Origin: Epiperipatus broadwayi
Lineage: Eukaryota > Onychophora > Udeonychophora > Euonychophora > Peripatidae
NCBI GenBank assembly: GCA_028023455.1
Contig: JAQFVV010006273.1
Span: 2,976,001-3,040,000, forward strand
Direction: 5' to 3'
DNA length: 64,000 nt
In this document: piece after piece, positions 1 through 12,615 of the stretch
Layout of the letters: every line of letters begins with the position of its first letter
How positions within the stretch are numbered: position 1 is the first letter of the stretch
The notes under the pieces: model-generated
Database searches by the model: none
Seen by the model: only the letters and a program-made list of their open reading frames with translations
What the model was told of the DNA's origin: nothing
Program-made: the position numbers and the translations under genes

Positions 1-54
1 GTATAATAAATTAAATTAACTATAAAAGAAATCTAAAAATGTATAATTTAACTT

Positions 55-1092
55 TTGTAGTGTTAAAAGAAAGGAGGATATCCCTTGTAAATAATTGTAA
101 ATAGATTTGTTTGTTTATCTTAATTTTGATTGTTGTTAATAAAATTCTAAAATTTGTTATTAAAACTTGTGTCTGAGTTTTTGTTTTCTCTACATCATTG
201 CATGAATTCATAGGATATGCTTACCGTCATTAAATTAAGTATATAATTGTTTGCACAAAATATAAATAAAGAAGTATAATTAATCTTAAATGTTTATTGG
301 TGTTTTGTAATTGAATAATTATGAAATTGCATTACGTTATTGGTCATAAATCCATTGTTATGGTAATTTGCTAAATTATATGCTATTAGTTGCCACTTGC
401 TTCATTTATCAGATTATCTAAACACTGCCACTTACTAATTATTTTATTACGTAAGGAAAAAGATAAACAAAGGGAGGATATTGAATTATTAACTAATTTA
501 TTATGGTTATAAATTTGCGATAAAAGAAAAGCCGTACTAGTTGGATTAAACAATGAAGATTGTGATTATTATTCTTATTGTTTTATTATTAATCTAACTT
601 CAGAGTAGTAAATTATGACACAAAATCCCTTATCATATTTTGCTACTTTATTTTAATTTAACATTGAATAAATTTAAGAACCTGAGATTATTTTACCTGA
701 GCTAGATAATTACTATTATTGTTATGATAGATAAAAGATTAATACTTTAATTGTTGAATGAGTTTAGTGATTAGAAGTTGCAGAAGTCATAAGAATACTA
801 TGTAGTTATTATATGTAATAGTAGTAAAAGGGGGGATAGTGTTCTTATGCCATTGAGGTGGTATCCTATGGGATACTATCTCAATGCAATCTACTTTGTC
901 ACCTTATTTCCACTTCTAATCTCATGAATTATAGAATAGTTATTTGAATTAGTCTAAAACAGAACCTAAGTTAAAATTTTAAGAAACCTGAGCTAGTAAC
1001 ACATTTAATTGAATATCTCATTAATTATTAGAGCTAGAACCTGGGGAGGCGATTTTCACTATATTATATTATTTATTTTGGGGGAAGTGGAG
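55..1092 (+). repeat. Dispersed ~1 kb LTR-like non-coding repeat, copy A
   Basis: This segment aligns along its whole length with 9,990-10,885, with many substitutions and small indels. Shared landmarks, in order: GGATATCC near the start; a poly(A)-signal-like AATAAA region; the block GTGTCYGAGTT followed by CTMCATC (about 170-205); the block AAAATCCCTTMTCATATTTT; GTCATAAGAATACTATG; and a purine run AAAGGGGGGATAG directly followed by TGTTCTTATGCCATTGAGG (about 825-860). A polypurine tract followed by TGT is how an internal region meets a 3' LTR, and the CTMCATC block resembles an LTR 3' end. The unit may therefore be LTR end, short internal region, polypurine tract and LTR start of a non-autonomous LTR element. 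No primer-binding site is clear and no protein is encoded. The repeat relationship is seen; the LTR reading is inference. Confidence 0.6.
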
Positions 1093-1205
1093 TACACATA
1101 TACACGTAATTACACGTTAGGTGAGAAGGTAGATTGTGGCGTAACATGGTGGGCTCGAGGTGTACGTAGTTACACAACATAAGTAAAGGGCAGATTGTGA
1201 CGGCC
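1093..1205. repeat. Two-copy imperfect ~60-bp tandem repeat
   Basis: The pieces ACGTAATTACAC (1,104) and ACGTAGTTACAC (1,164), and AGATTGTGGC (1,131) and AGATTGTGAC (1,192), recur at a spacing of 60-61 bp. The unit is diverged between copies and encodes nothing recognisable. It is GC-richer than the surrounding DNA. Confidence 0.55.
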
Positions 1206-1914
1206 CAAATTTAGGGGCCCAATACTGGATAGAAAGGTTATAATATATATATATATATGTACCGGTAAAATCACCATGCTTAATCACGCACAGTAATCCG
1301 AATTCAAACCCAGTCCACGTCGAGGAATAAATTCCAAAATGCAAACCAAATTCAAACCCAAACCCCTGGCATGACCAACCGATGAACAACGCAACAACGG
1401 TATGTGGTTTTCCCTTTACTAGCTCGTCAGAAAACACAGACTAAATTACCCTACAATCAGTTATTCATATATATCTTATATTCGAGATTTTGGTACGGTT
1501 AATAATTCAATATATATTTAAGTTGTCGATACAGACAGCAGGTGCTTAACTAGATTTCGAGAGTAATAAGACAAGAGAGACAAAAATAGATTAGATAAAT
1601 TTTTAATAATTATTGAAATCATTGAATACTATGTACAGATACGGTAAAATTTTCATACGTATATTTCTAATAATTTGCTACTAGTCCTTAATAATCATTT
1701 TAGACTGATAGACAAAACGCATGCCAATATTTATATGTTTTAAATGGTCGTATGAGTTGATATGAGAATCAGAGTAATTTGAGCATTTAAAATATTCAAT
1801 TACTATTTTATATTAAGTTGTTTGATTTTAATAGATTCAAACCATTACGTATACGGATAATTGGAGGATGTTTTATATAAAAATATAATATAATAATGAT
1901 GTACTGATGGTTGC
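1206..1914. other. Unassigned AT-rich stretch with a short (TA)n
   Basis: It contains a short TA tract (about 1,242-1,258) and a moderately GC-rich patch up to about 1,430 with a 106-codon open frame on the minus strand (1,117-1,437). The translation has low-complexity aromatic runs and no family resemblance I can name. The rest is simple AT-rich sequence. Confidence 0.4.
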
Positions 1915-2185
1915 AGAGCTTAAGATATACTACAATAATAACTTGCGGTGCATTGACGCAAGACCGGGCGGCTTGTACTTTGACAAGTCTTAATGCCCCC
2001 AAGTAGATCCGGGACACTACAACCAGCCGGGATCATTTTCGAACCCCGGTGATCCAAGAGATTATCTGGAGAAGAATTTCTTTCTTTCCAATTGGTAGTA
2101 AAAATGAGACGCCAATTTAGGCGAAGGAAAAGGCACTGCCACAGTAACATCGAGGAAGAGTGATCGGAAGTGGACTTAAAGCGAA
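1915..2185. other. Unexplained GC-rich island
   Basis: Composition rises sharply compared with both flanks. The segment contains ACCGGGCGGCTT, GATCCGGGACAC, CAGCCGGGATC and CGAACCCCGGTGATCC. The last part in reverse complement (CCGGGGTTCG) looks like a tRNA T-arm, but no complete cloverleaf can be drawn. A 76-codon minus-strand frame (2,150-1,920) spans it without recognisable motifs. It may be a fragment of an unsampled repeat or a non-coding RNA gene. Confidence 0.35.
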
Positions 2186-2899
2186 ACTATATAAAACCTT
2201 GATTATCTCTCCGTAACATTTTCTATGCAACAATCTGATATGACTATTCAAAATAAAACATGGCGAAATCAAAAGATCACAAAAGTAACGATTAATTAAT
2301 TTCACTCTGAAACCCATAACTCCCCAGGTTGTTCGGAAGGTAATAATAGTAACAAAAATATTCACTTTATATTATTACTCCGTTCATATATAAAAAATAA
2401 CATAATAAAAATTTAGACTTTATTTTATATTTGTTATTTGGAGCAAAGATTAAAATATCATTTTGACAAAATAAAAGGAACAATACAGGTACTTGAATAT
2501 TTCTCAACTCAACATAAACGAACCAATTTTTTTAGTTCGATAAAAGAAAATTACTTTTAAAATGAATATACTAATAATACTATGAAATAAACTTTAATGG
2601 CTTTAACTAGAGTTGAAAAATATTATTATTGGCATCGCTTTGTTTGTAAATGTAAGTAATAATAAAAATATAAGTATATTCACTAATGAATTACTATTAG
2701 GCACAAAATATTAGTAAATTATCATCTAAAGACTAGAGCACAGAAATATTAGAGAAGAAATTTACTGACAGGCTTTAGTGTAACATTTTAACGAAGGAAA
2801 GCAAGAAATTTACATGTAATTACTTAGATTAATTCATAACAGATTAAATAATAAAATTATTAAGCTTAGAGGAAAGTTAAAAAGTTCATGTAACAAGAG
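2186..2899. other. AT-rich stretch, nothing recognised
   Basis: Low-complexity AT-rich DNA with short frames only. I see no domain, repeat pair or RNA gene in it. Confidence 0.5.
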
Positions 2900-3340
2900 T
2901 TACCATTCTTCTTCGTCCGGCTTTTCTCCTTGCGGTAATGTTTATGCAGAACGTAGGCGCGCATTTTGGATTCCTTAGAACGGCATGATTAATTTAAAGG
3001 TTGGAATTGAGAAAACTGGAAGCACAGGAAACATTATGGATCAGTGGCTCGAAAGATTTAAATCGGCAGAACAGGGATCAGCTTCTTGGACTTAGCCCAA
3101 CATTATTGCAATTTACCGGGCAACTTCTTAATCACAGTTGAGATGATTTCTCTGGCACAACTACTTTGCTGTAGCTCGAGATGGTCTACCCACAGCAAAA
3201 TCAAAAAGTAGAGTCCCCTAGTATATTATAATATAAGATGGCTACGGTCGATCATTCTGCATAGTTTTTGTTCATGACTCCGCCTCCTTTGATTTTCTGG
3301 CCTCCAGCAATATCTAATTTTGGCTATACAATTGCATTCG
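2900..3340. other. Second GC-richer island, unassigned
   Basis: From about 2,900 to 3,340 the sequence is markedly less AT-rich than its flanks and contains CGTAGGCGCGCAT and ACCGGGCAACTT. A short plus frame from about 2,986 to a TAG near 3,097 reads MINLKVGIEKTGSTGN and continues with DQWLERFKSAEQG. This faintly recalls transposase or DNA-binding helices but is too short to assign. It could be a degraded exon or transposon fragment. Confidence 0.3.
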
Positions 3341-3900
3341 CATTTCTTGATGAGAGTCCTACATTTCTCATTTCCATTGTTTGATTTACATTTATTTCTA
3401 AATTCAATACATGATTCTAAATTGACAAACTAAATAATTACATAGGAATTCGTGCATACAAAATTGAAATTCATTATCTTAACTTTCAAAGTACAAACTA
3501 ATTATTCTATACATTTTGTACACGTAAGATTTGACTAAAAATACCGATCAAAGGAATGTGACTTTTGATCAGCATTTTTGAATGACTTTGTCTAATTTTG
3601 AAAGATTTAAAATTAAAAAAAAATATACACGCAATGAAACCTTTAAATTGAGCGAATATAAACCTACAAACCACACACCCGAATATTATTTATCATGATT
3701 TGTAATATTTATACTTGTAATATTTACATTAAATTCTTTTAAACAAAGCATAAAATAACTAACTTAAAATTTATGTGGCCTGGAATAGAAAAAGCCTCAT
3801 TGCGGGTAAATAGTGATTTAGAATTACCGTACTTCAAAATGGAAACAATGAAACTAAGATCGATCCTTCGATCTGTCTGTTTCAATATATATATATATAT
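3341..3900. other. AT-rich spacer before RTE copy, nothing recognised
   Basis: AT-rich sequence ending in a (TA)8-like tract at about 3,885-3,900 that abuts the 5' break of the RTE relic. No coding signal is seen. Confidence 0.5.
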
Positions 3901-5375
3901 TTCAAGATTGTAATGTTTTTAATAAATTCAACCCAGAAATTGATCATTGATTAGTGAGATATAAGATACATCTTAATGGAAAACTAGACAGACAAAAATT
4001 ATTAAGAAAAGCAATGCTCACACTTGCTATTCCTAACCTTCTGAAACATTCTAATGAATATAAATTAGAAATTCAAATTATTTTAAATAATTAACAGATT
4101 TCAGAGATAGTTAAAATTTAAATAAAATCAATAGGAAGATAACCAATACATTATTAAGAATGACAACAAAGATAGCTAGTTCAAAAAAGTAGCAATTTAA
4201 CAAAAAAAAAATATTAAGACAAAACAATGTATATAAAAAAGAAGGAATATAAAAATATACAAAATTGATCTATTAAAAAGAATTGAATATCTATAATTTT
4301 GTCAAATGGTACCAAAAAATGGTAATAATATATAAGGAAATATATTTGTGAAAAAAAAAACCACAGCAGAGAGAAAAAAGCCTCAAAAGTATAAAATAAT
4401 ATTTTGGTATTTTTGAAAACTTATTTCTGCAACAAATATAAAAACTGGGACTATTATTAAAAAGAAAGATGATATCTTGAAATTTCTGAAAGAATTATAT
4501 AAAGAATTATGTAGCAATAAAGAAGAAAAATAAATATCTCTTTCAGTTATAATATTTTCTGAATTGCCCAGCATTTTAAATAAAGAAGTGAGACATAGAT
4601 TTATAAAAAAAAAGCTCCAGATGTTGATGAAATTATAATAAATATCTTAAAAGAAGCAAAAATGAAATAGAAAAATTGTTAGTAATATATACTAAATGTC
4701 TAAATGATAAAGATATATCAGATGATTGGAAGAATACAATAGTAATATTGATATTGAAAAAATTATTAGAAATTACAGACCTATCAAAATCCTTATGAAA
4801 CTCACCTAAAGTTAATTTTGGATTATAATCAATCAAAAAACAAGGTGGATTTGAAAGTGATTTTAGCACCATGGTTCACACCCAAATAGTGAAAGAAGTA
4901 TGATTTGCCATTATGCTTTGCATTTGTAAATTATGAAATAGCATTTGATTCTAGAAGCATTTTGTGATCATTAAAGTGTTGGATTCTCATAATATAAATC
5001 TATGATGTCATATTTTTTAAAAAATGATCAAAATGCAATATCAATGAGTAGATTACATAGCGAAACTAAAAAGAAAAATGTATCTAAGGGTGATTCTATA
5101 TCTCCAAAAAAATTTATAGTAGTATCACAAAAAGTATTTTGTGTATTAAAATGAGAAGCAAGAGAGTAAAAAAAAATGGGGATTATTTAAATAATCTAGA
5201 TTTTATACTTGGCATGGTTGTTACAAATAATGCTTCAAAATTTTAGGAAATGTTGCAAGAGTTATTAGATGAAAATAAGAAAGTAGATTTGAAGATAACT
5301 GCTAATAAGACTAAAGTAATGTCCAATTATTTTTTTCAAAATAGGAAAATAAAGATTGATAGTATAGATTAGAAT
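3901..5375 (+). pseudogene. Decayed RTE-type LINE ORF2 fragment (copy 1)
   Basis: Nucleotide similarity to the better copy at 36,930-38,500 runs collinearly through this segment. It starts at TTCAAGATTGTAATG and includes the endonuclease-end region (ATTGATCATTGATTAGT aligned with GTGATCATCGATTAGT), TCTAAATGATAAAGATATA, GATGATTGGAAGAAT and ATTACAGACCTATCA (the NYRPIS motif of LINE reverse transcriptases), then AATGTTGCAAGAGTTA and TTTTTTTCAAAATAGGAAAA. Stop codons and frameshifts break every frame, and drift is strongly toward A/T. It is 5'-truncated after most of the endonuclease and ends just past the RT core, so the C-terminal domain and 3' UTR are missing. It is a dead copy of the same family as 36.7 kb and clearly older. 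Confidence 0.85.
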
Positions 5376-8300
5376 AGCATATGCATTCCTGGTAAGGCAA
5401 AACTCAAATGTTGGAGTGCATTCAACTTTTAATTTTTTAACAGTTTATTGCTTTGTAATGTAATGATAGGAAGTGTATTCATACTCTTATAAACATTTAA
5501 TAAAATAATAAATTTAAAATATGATTTTAAAATTTACATAGATCTGAAGATAAGTTCAAGAAATAATTATTCTGGAAAAAAATATTTTTCTTTCAGCGTA
5601 TGTATGATGGGAAAGAATTGATAAATTATTTCCAGAAGCCATATTTTGTATAGGGGAAAAGTTTTATTTTTCTGAAATAGTATTAAAATTCCACAATCTA
5701 TATGATTGCAATCAAAGATGTTACTCTGTTTATTCTTTTAAAAAAGTCTTAATTGCCTGAATAAATTTTCAAAATAGAAATTTTGTATTTTAGATACTTT
5801 TTTCTCTTTTTTTTCTCTATGTATTTAGAAATTTTTTTCTTAAAGAGAAGGGACATTCTGCATGATAACATATATGATTAGTTATATTATACATTTATTT
5901 CTATATATCCATAACATTTGTTTCCAAATTTTTAGATAAATAAAAAAATTCACGAATATTGGTGAACCATATTTAAGATGCATTTTAATACACATATTTA
6001 AAATCAAACTTTCTCAACATATATATATATATATTGTGCCCTTTTTTATAGGTCAGTAATAGTTTATAACAGTCAATTACTAAAAAATTTTAAATTTTAG
6101 AATATGTTCTTTTAATACATTAATTATAGTAAGTCAATTATATCTGTAAAGTACAATTTGAAGCTAAAGAAAATACATAGTATATAAAATTATAGCGAAT
6201 TATTTAAAAATAGTTATATAAAGCTTTAAATATTGTTTCATATGGTTGTAAAAGCTGGCCATATTAAATAACACAGCTATAAAAATTAAAAGTATATTTA
6301 ATAAATTCGATTTTAATAGTTTAAAACTGATAAGTTAATAAATACAGTGCTTAAATTTATAATCATATTTAATAAACAAAAATTAATATCGTACATTTTA
6401 AAAATAAACTTTATGATGGTGAGAATTATATTTAATTCTATATTTTCTAAATTGTTCTTCCAAATTTTTTATAATTATTTTATATAATATAATAAGTGTA
6501 TCAATTTTATAAATCTAAGCAGAGAAATAGATTAAAAATCGTCTGTCAAAGTTATAATCATGTGACTTTTAATGTATACTCTCATACACACGCTTGTTTG
6601 AAATAATAACAAAGTTTAAAATATTTTAAAAGTTATATTATAGAATTGGATAGAATTATTGCCTATCATAAAAATAAATAGTATTAAACATTAAGTTAAC
6701 TATCGTATGTAATGTTTTAAATAATGTAATAAAGACGAATACATTCATAATAAAGAAATTAAATATTTTATTTAAGTAAAAATAGATAAATTGAATATTA
6801 AGAAATGGAATAAGTTATTAAATGTTATTTTAAAAGATATTTTAAAAGATTAAAATAATTTAAATAAAGTTATAATTGAATTAAAAGTGGTATTTTAAAT
6901 AATATTTTCAGTTCATTATGTCACGATTTCTAATTTTGAAATTTAATTCTACTATAAACTAAAAATATGTAAATTTGTTCTCAAGCTAAAGTAAGAATTA
7001 ACCAATAGGAGTAGGTATTCTTACAAACTATACATATGATTTGCACGGGGGTATAAGGGGAGATTAATAATGTATTGAAACCGGAGAAAGTCAATTTTTT
7101 TTTTGGTACTTTCTTAACGTTTATTTTGCAAAAACTAATTGATAATTTTAAAGTGTTTTTGCAAAAGAAAGTTTTAGAAAAAAATTATATTTAGAAACTT
7201 CGTGGAGATGATTTTCTAATTTTTTAAAGTACTTACCAGTCGTATTTTATCTAAAAGTTTAACCTAAACTATGCAATAAAAAATGGATATACTACAAAAT
7301 AAAATGGATATAAATTGTAATACTGAAAAAATATTTGAAATATTTATTGATACAGCTTTATTTATGCATAACTGGAGAACTTTTTTTGGTACATAATAAA
7401 AAAAAAAACCACAGCACGGACATCATACGGACTCTAATGAAAAAATTGGAGACACATTATTATTTATAAGCCTATCCAAGATTTATTTTAAATGGTAATA
7501 AGATAGTTATATATTGCATGAATTATTTTATATAGTATGATATTCAAATGAATAAAATGTTATATCCTTTCTGAAGGTAACATTTTTTAAAAATATTTTT
7601 CAAGAATTAAATAAAGAACCCAGGAAAATATGTTACAGAAGCATTTTGGTATTAAAATATCTGTTCTTCGAATTATTTAAAATGTACTTGGAAAAGATTT
7701 GTTCAAAAGTACTTGAAGTTTTTATTTTAAAAGAGATTTATAAAAAATACCAAACGAAAGTTTAAATGTATCAAGAAGGAAACATAGATAAAAAGTGAAC
7801 ACATAGTTGAATAAAAGATGGATCCATGGAAATACAAATAGTACTTAAAATTTTATCGAATATTTTTAAAGTTAAATTAGATGGATTGATGCATCGGATA
7901 CGCAGAGAATATTGATAGAGAAGATTAAGAAGCTTCATGGATTAATTAATATTATGATTTAATAATTATCGACCTAAATACTAAAACCAAGGATTATTTT
8001 TCTATAAATTTTACTAAATGGATTAATAATTATTTTTATTTTAAACTTTAAAGTGCTTGGAGAAGAACATTTTACAAACTCTAGAGAAAATGATAAACAT
8101 TTTGGACTTATCAGGAACTATCATCAAGAAAATATGTAACTATAGTTTTGATTCTTTTTATTTTGTTAACCTAGTTTAAATCTAAATTTTTATATAAGAT
8201 TAGGAAAACATAAAAACATTAATTTATTAATATTAAAATTTTATAATATAACAATCTAATAATTTAGCTAAAAATATTTTAATATAAAGTGTATAGGTGT

Positions 8301-9989
8301 GAATTTTTTTTATATCTGCAATGCTCAAGTGGATAAAGAAAAGCCTACTGAACACGATGACTAGATAAAGGTTATTGGTAATAATAATAACTATTGATAA
8401 TTTATAATGTATATTTTTTTTTGTTTTCTTTAGATTATCCATAAATTGGAAGAATGAAGTGTAAAAGTTTTTTTTTATTATTATAAATGTAAACGCATTT
8501 TTATACAACATTTTAAAAAAACATTATGAGATAGGATTGATTTGAAAATATGTATATGACGATTTTTTATTTTTTTTTTATTTAGTGATATAATCCAATA
8601 TAACAAATAATTATGTGATTCTTTTAAAATTTTCATGTCATTGGATATTCAAATATTGTCTAAGTAGATTGTATATGATTAAACATACAGAGCAATGAAG
8701 TAAGCAACTTTTCTTATGGGATCGTAAGATTGTTTAACTATTAATGGATTTTATTTATTGTTTTGTAAATGCAGATAGTTATTTATCGATATAAGATGTA
8801 GAAAAATCTTGAGAAATAATGTTGAGATAGTGGCTTGGGAAGTATTATAGTTAGCAGGAAACCAAGATGATGTAGTTTTAAAATAGGATATGATAAGGAA
8901 TGGGAATAATATTTAGTCTTTATGTGGTTATCAGCATAGTTAACAAAGCCCTATGACTGATACACATTTTATTGGACAGTGTTTATATTTCTTTAAATAT
9001 TTGATGTTCTAATAAAGCTGAAAAAATAGCTTTAACATCGTCCCTGTACTAGAGGATATTAGGCAGGTAAATGCCATACCTCTTCGCACTGTACCATGAT
9101 TTTGAGATATGTTAAGAATAATACTCTAGCTTTCTTCCTTAATCCTATGCATCTGTTTTCGCTATCTTTATTTCATGTAACTGCATCGTTTAGTAAGATA
9201 TGTTTAAGAGAAATGATAAATAATTTAAAAATTATGTTATGCTATCGTTTTGTAAGAGATTGGTTTATTTGCTTAGAAGGAATAGGACGTTATAACTTAA
9301 AATTGAAGATCCAAAGTATCCTAAGGAAAGAAAAGAATCATAGAATATATTTTGAATTTTATTTCGGAAATGAAATATAATTTTTTTTTAAATAGAGTAT
9401 CTAAACAAAGATATTTTCTTTAAAGTGATAATAATTTTAAATGCTTTAGTATTATTTTTTTTTAAGAAAAAATAAGTATTGCATATTTTAAAATACAATA
9501 GTACAAAGTAAATTATGTAAACAATATGCCTAGTATATTTTTTGTTTATTGATTAACAGACATGTATTGATGATTACACTTACATCATACTAAAGTAAGG
9601 CTTAAAGAAGAATATATTATGATTAGTAAACATTGTGTGATAAATACTAAAATCTAGTACTGAATTTTGGATAATATTTTGTGTAACATATTTGACTTTG
9701 CAAGATGAAATTTTTTTTAATATTTTGAGAAATCCATACTCATTATAAAATTTTGTTTTCTATAGAATGTTTTCTAAGTATGAATTTTTTTAAAAAATAA
9801 GATATTTTAACAATATTAAGGATAAAATGCTGTTGCTAATAAAGTAGATAAATATTTGTAATAAGTTAACCATAATGAGAAACTAAATAATAACATATAT
9901 TTTTTTTAAATTTTGTCCTAAATCTAAATAAAATATAATTGAAATATAAATTATTTTTTTATAACCCGGTAGATCAAACTGTAAAGTAA
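5376..9989. other. 4.6 kb AT-rich region without recognisable genes
   Basis: Contains only short accidental frames (for example a 92-codon minus frame at 8,233-8,511 and a 94-codon plus frame at 9,096-9,380) whose translations are low-complexity and match no family I know. A purine-rich patch, GCACGGGGGTATAAGGGGAG, lies near 7,043. A slightly less AT-rich patch is at 8,900-9,100. No tRNA, inverted repeat or transposon motif was recognised. Confidence 0.5.
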
Positions 9990-10885
9990 AAAAGTTAAGG
10001 ATATCCACTGTAAATAGTGTAAATAAATTGTTTATTTATTTGTTGTTAGTAATAAACTTTGTTATTTCAAAAAGTTGTGTCCGAGTTATTTATTTCTCCA
10101 CATCGCTGCATGAAAACACAATATATGCATAATAATTGAAACAAATATATAATTTTGCACAAAAGATAGAGAATTATTTTAAGAATTTTAAAGATTTTAT
10201 TGGTATTCATTATAATTAAATAATCATAATTTTACATTATTTTATTAGTCATAAATCAGTTATCACAATGTTATATTAAATTATATGCTATCAGTTGCCA
10301 CACATATTTTGTTTGTCAGATTATTAAAATGCTACCACGTATTTATTATATCATTACATGAAGAATATTATTATTGTTATTTATTATTATTAGTTTAAGT
10401 GTAGTAGATTATGACATAAAATCCCTTCTCATATTTTACTACCGTATTTTTTAAATTAACTTAGAATAAACTTTATGAACTTGAGATTATTTTATTTGAG
10501 CTAGATTATTATTAAATAGAAGATTAAGATTTAATTATTAGTTTAATCTTAGTGAGTAGAAGTTATTAAAGTCATAAGAATACTATGAGTTTGTTATTTG
10601 AAATAGGAATAAAGGGGGGATAGTGTTCTTATGCCATTGAGGTAGTATCCTGTGGGATATTGGCTCAATGTAATCTGTCTTGTCACCTGTATTTTCACTT
10701 CAAGTCTCATGAAAATATTAAATATTTATTTAATTTATTTTTATAAACTGAACCTTATTCGTATTTTAAATTTGAGCTAGTGAAATATTTTAATTTTAAT
10801 GCTGAATATTTCAGTTATTAATTATTAACTGAGATAGAACCCATTTTATTTTATACCATATATTATCTGGAAGTGAAGATGCATG
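9990..10885 (+). repeat. Dispersed ~1 kb LTR-like non-coding repeat, copy B
   Basis: Second copy of the repeat at 55-1,092, in the same orientation. It retains GGATATCC, TAATAAACTTTGTTATTTC, GTGTCCGAGTTATTTATTTC followed by TCCACATC (about 10,078-10,102), GTCATAAGAATACTATGAG, and AAAGGGGGGATAG followed by TGTTCTTATGCC (about 10,612-10,635). It is about 100 bp shorter than copy A because of internal deletions. The two lie ~10 kb apart. Because each copy by itself contains both the putative LTR end and the polypurine tract/LTR start, they look like two independent short elements, not the two LTRs of one long element. Confidence 0.6.
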
Positions 10886-11409
10886 AGAGCAAGGTCAGAA
10901 TATATATATATATAATAGAATTTTAAAAGATAAACAATCAGGAAAAGATGTAAATAAACCTTCATCAACTGTTATATTTGATCATAATAAATCTTGTCAA
11001 TATGGATTTAAATTTGATTATAAAAATATATTAAAATTATACAAATTGAACGTTGCCACAATAAATGTAAAATAAAAGAGACTGTTAATTTCAAGAAATC
11101 ATCAAATGTTAATAAATCGGCAATCATCAAATGTTAAAATAACTGAATTGTAGGAGAACTAAACTAAATTGAGCTATGGGTATTGTAAAAGGATGTCTCG
11201 TTTTGATTATTCAATGTTATATAGTTGATAAAGATTTACAAGATGTATTGTCGAAAGTACTTGTAATAAAATAACTATAATTTATGTGAATTTTACTGTA
11301 TTTTAATATATATATTGATTTGAATATTACATATATTTTGGAAAGAATACAGACATCAAGCTTAATTTATTATATATGTGTGTTTACATATATATATATA
11401 TATTATAAA
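10886..11409. other. AT-rich spacer, nothing recognised
   Basis: AT-rich sequence with short TA tracts (about 10,903-10,915 and 11,390-11,403). The phrase ATCATCAAATGTTAA occurs twice near 11,100-11,135 as a short local duplication. No coding signal. Confidence 0.45.
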
Positions 11410-11439
11410 TTTTTTTTTTTTTTTTTTTTTTCCCCCCCC

Positions 11440-11476
<37 letters not shown>

Positions 11477-11725
11477 CCCCCCCCCCCCCCCTTCCCCCTT
11501 TCCCCCCCCCTCCCTCCTTTCCTCCCCCCCCCCCCCCTTTTTTTCCCCCCCCCCCCCCCTTTTTTCTTTTTTTTTTTTTTTCCCTTCCCCCCTTCCCCTC
11601 TTTTTTTTTTTTCCCCCTCCCCCCCCTTCTCCCCCCCCCCCCCCCCCCCCCCCCCTTTTTCTCTTTTCACCCCCCACCCCCACCCCCTCCCCTCCCCTCC
11701 CTCTTCTTTCCACCTCCCCCCCCCC
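11410..11725 (+). repeat. 316-bp pure-pyrimidine low-complexity tract
   Basis: Alternating runs of T and C (individual runs from a few to about 30 bases) with almost no purines on the plus strand. It is bounded by TATATATATATTATAAAT on the left and A-rich sequence on the right. Long open frames on both strands here (proline/phenylalanine or glycine/lysine only) are artefacts of composition. Such a mirror-like pyrimidine tract could form triplex DNA. Run lengths are also typical places for sequencing or assembly error. Confidence 0.9.
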
Positions 11726-11860
11726 AACGCTTCTTTAAAAAAAAACATTCCCATCATAAAAAAAAAATAATCCTTTTTTTTTTTTAAATATATAATAAAT
11801 ATTTTAATATTTAACACTTATATTTTTTAAAAAAAAAAAAAAAATACAATCCCCCTCCCT

Positions 11861-11865
<5 letters not shown>

Positions 11866-11912
<47 letters not shown>
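11866..11912. repeat. (TA)n microsatellite
   Basis: About 23 uninterrupted TA dinucleotides, followed after TTCA by a shorter TA run and then by TTGTAATGGT. It closely follows an A14 run and the sequence CCCCCTCCCT. Confidence 0.95.
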
Positions 11913-11915
<3 letters not shown>

Positions 11916-12615
11916 TATATATATTGTAATGGTATAAATGGTATAGCAGGTGGAATTATATTATATGCTCACGTTAAAATATTTATTTTAATATATAAAT
12001 AGAATTAAATAAATTAATAAAGCTTTACAGTCAGCCAATATGAAAGTAACAGAATTGATAACAAATGGCTCCTCAGAGATTAGAAACCCTATTACACCTA
12101 ATCAGTTATAAAATTCAGAAAGTACAGATATAAAATAAATTAAATGAGAGATCAATCATATTCTAATTTCAAATTCCTGGTCTATATCAGTACAATATAA
12201 AATAATGAAATAATAAAAATGCTAACTCTTGTGGATATGCTTTAAATTATAAATTACAAATTTATAATCCTGTTAAAAAAATAAAATGAATTTGCATAGT
12301 AGTGTCTAGTTTTTTTTATGACAATAGTCACTTACCTATACTCATCAAATGCAAGCTATGATTATTACCCCTAGAACAATAAAGTAAATTAAGCTCACAA
12401 TGTTGGGTTTCGTAAGTAATAATGGCAGTTTTATTTATGTTGAATAATATAATGAAAAAATAAAATAAATATATTATATGAAAGAAATTTAATACATGGT
12501 CATTTTGTGTGTGTGTTCATATGAATATATTCATTCCAAAATTAGATGAAGATCCATGTTTAAATTGATTTTATTAAAATTAGATTAATAAATAAACTTT
12601 AATTTAGCATGATCC
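11913..12615. other. Unassigned segment starting with TGTAATGG
   Basis: TGTAATGGTA begins at 11,925 directly after a TA run. The same junction is seen at 18,223, and a related TGTAACAG junction at 44,114. A poly(A)-signal-like AATAAATTAATAAAGC lies at about 12,010. It may be a degraded LTR-like unit, but no end was found. No protein is encoded. Confidence 0.3.

Noticed and set aside
1920-2150. 76-codon minus frame as a gene
   Set aside because: No recognisable domain; the frame is open because of GC-rich composition.
1-10885. One 10-kb LTR retrotransposon bounded by the two ~1 kb repeats
   Set aside because: The interval holds an RTE fragment and no LTR-retrotransposon proteins, and each repeat itself contains both putative LTR-end types.
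11320-11817. Open frames of 109-155 codons on both strands
   Set aside because: They are produced by the pyrimidine-only tract; the products are only Pro/Phe or Gly/Lys runs.
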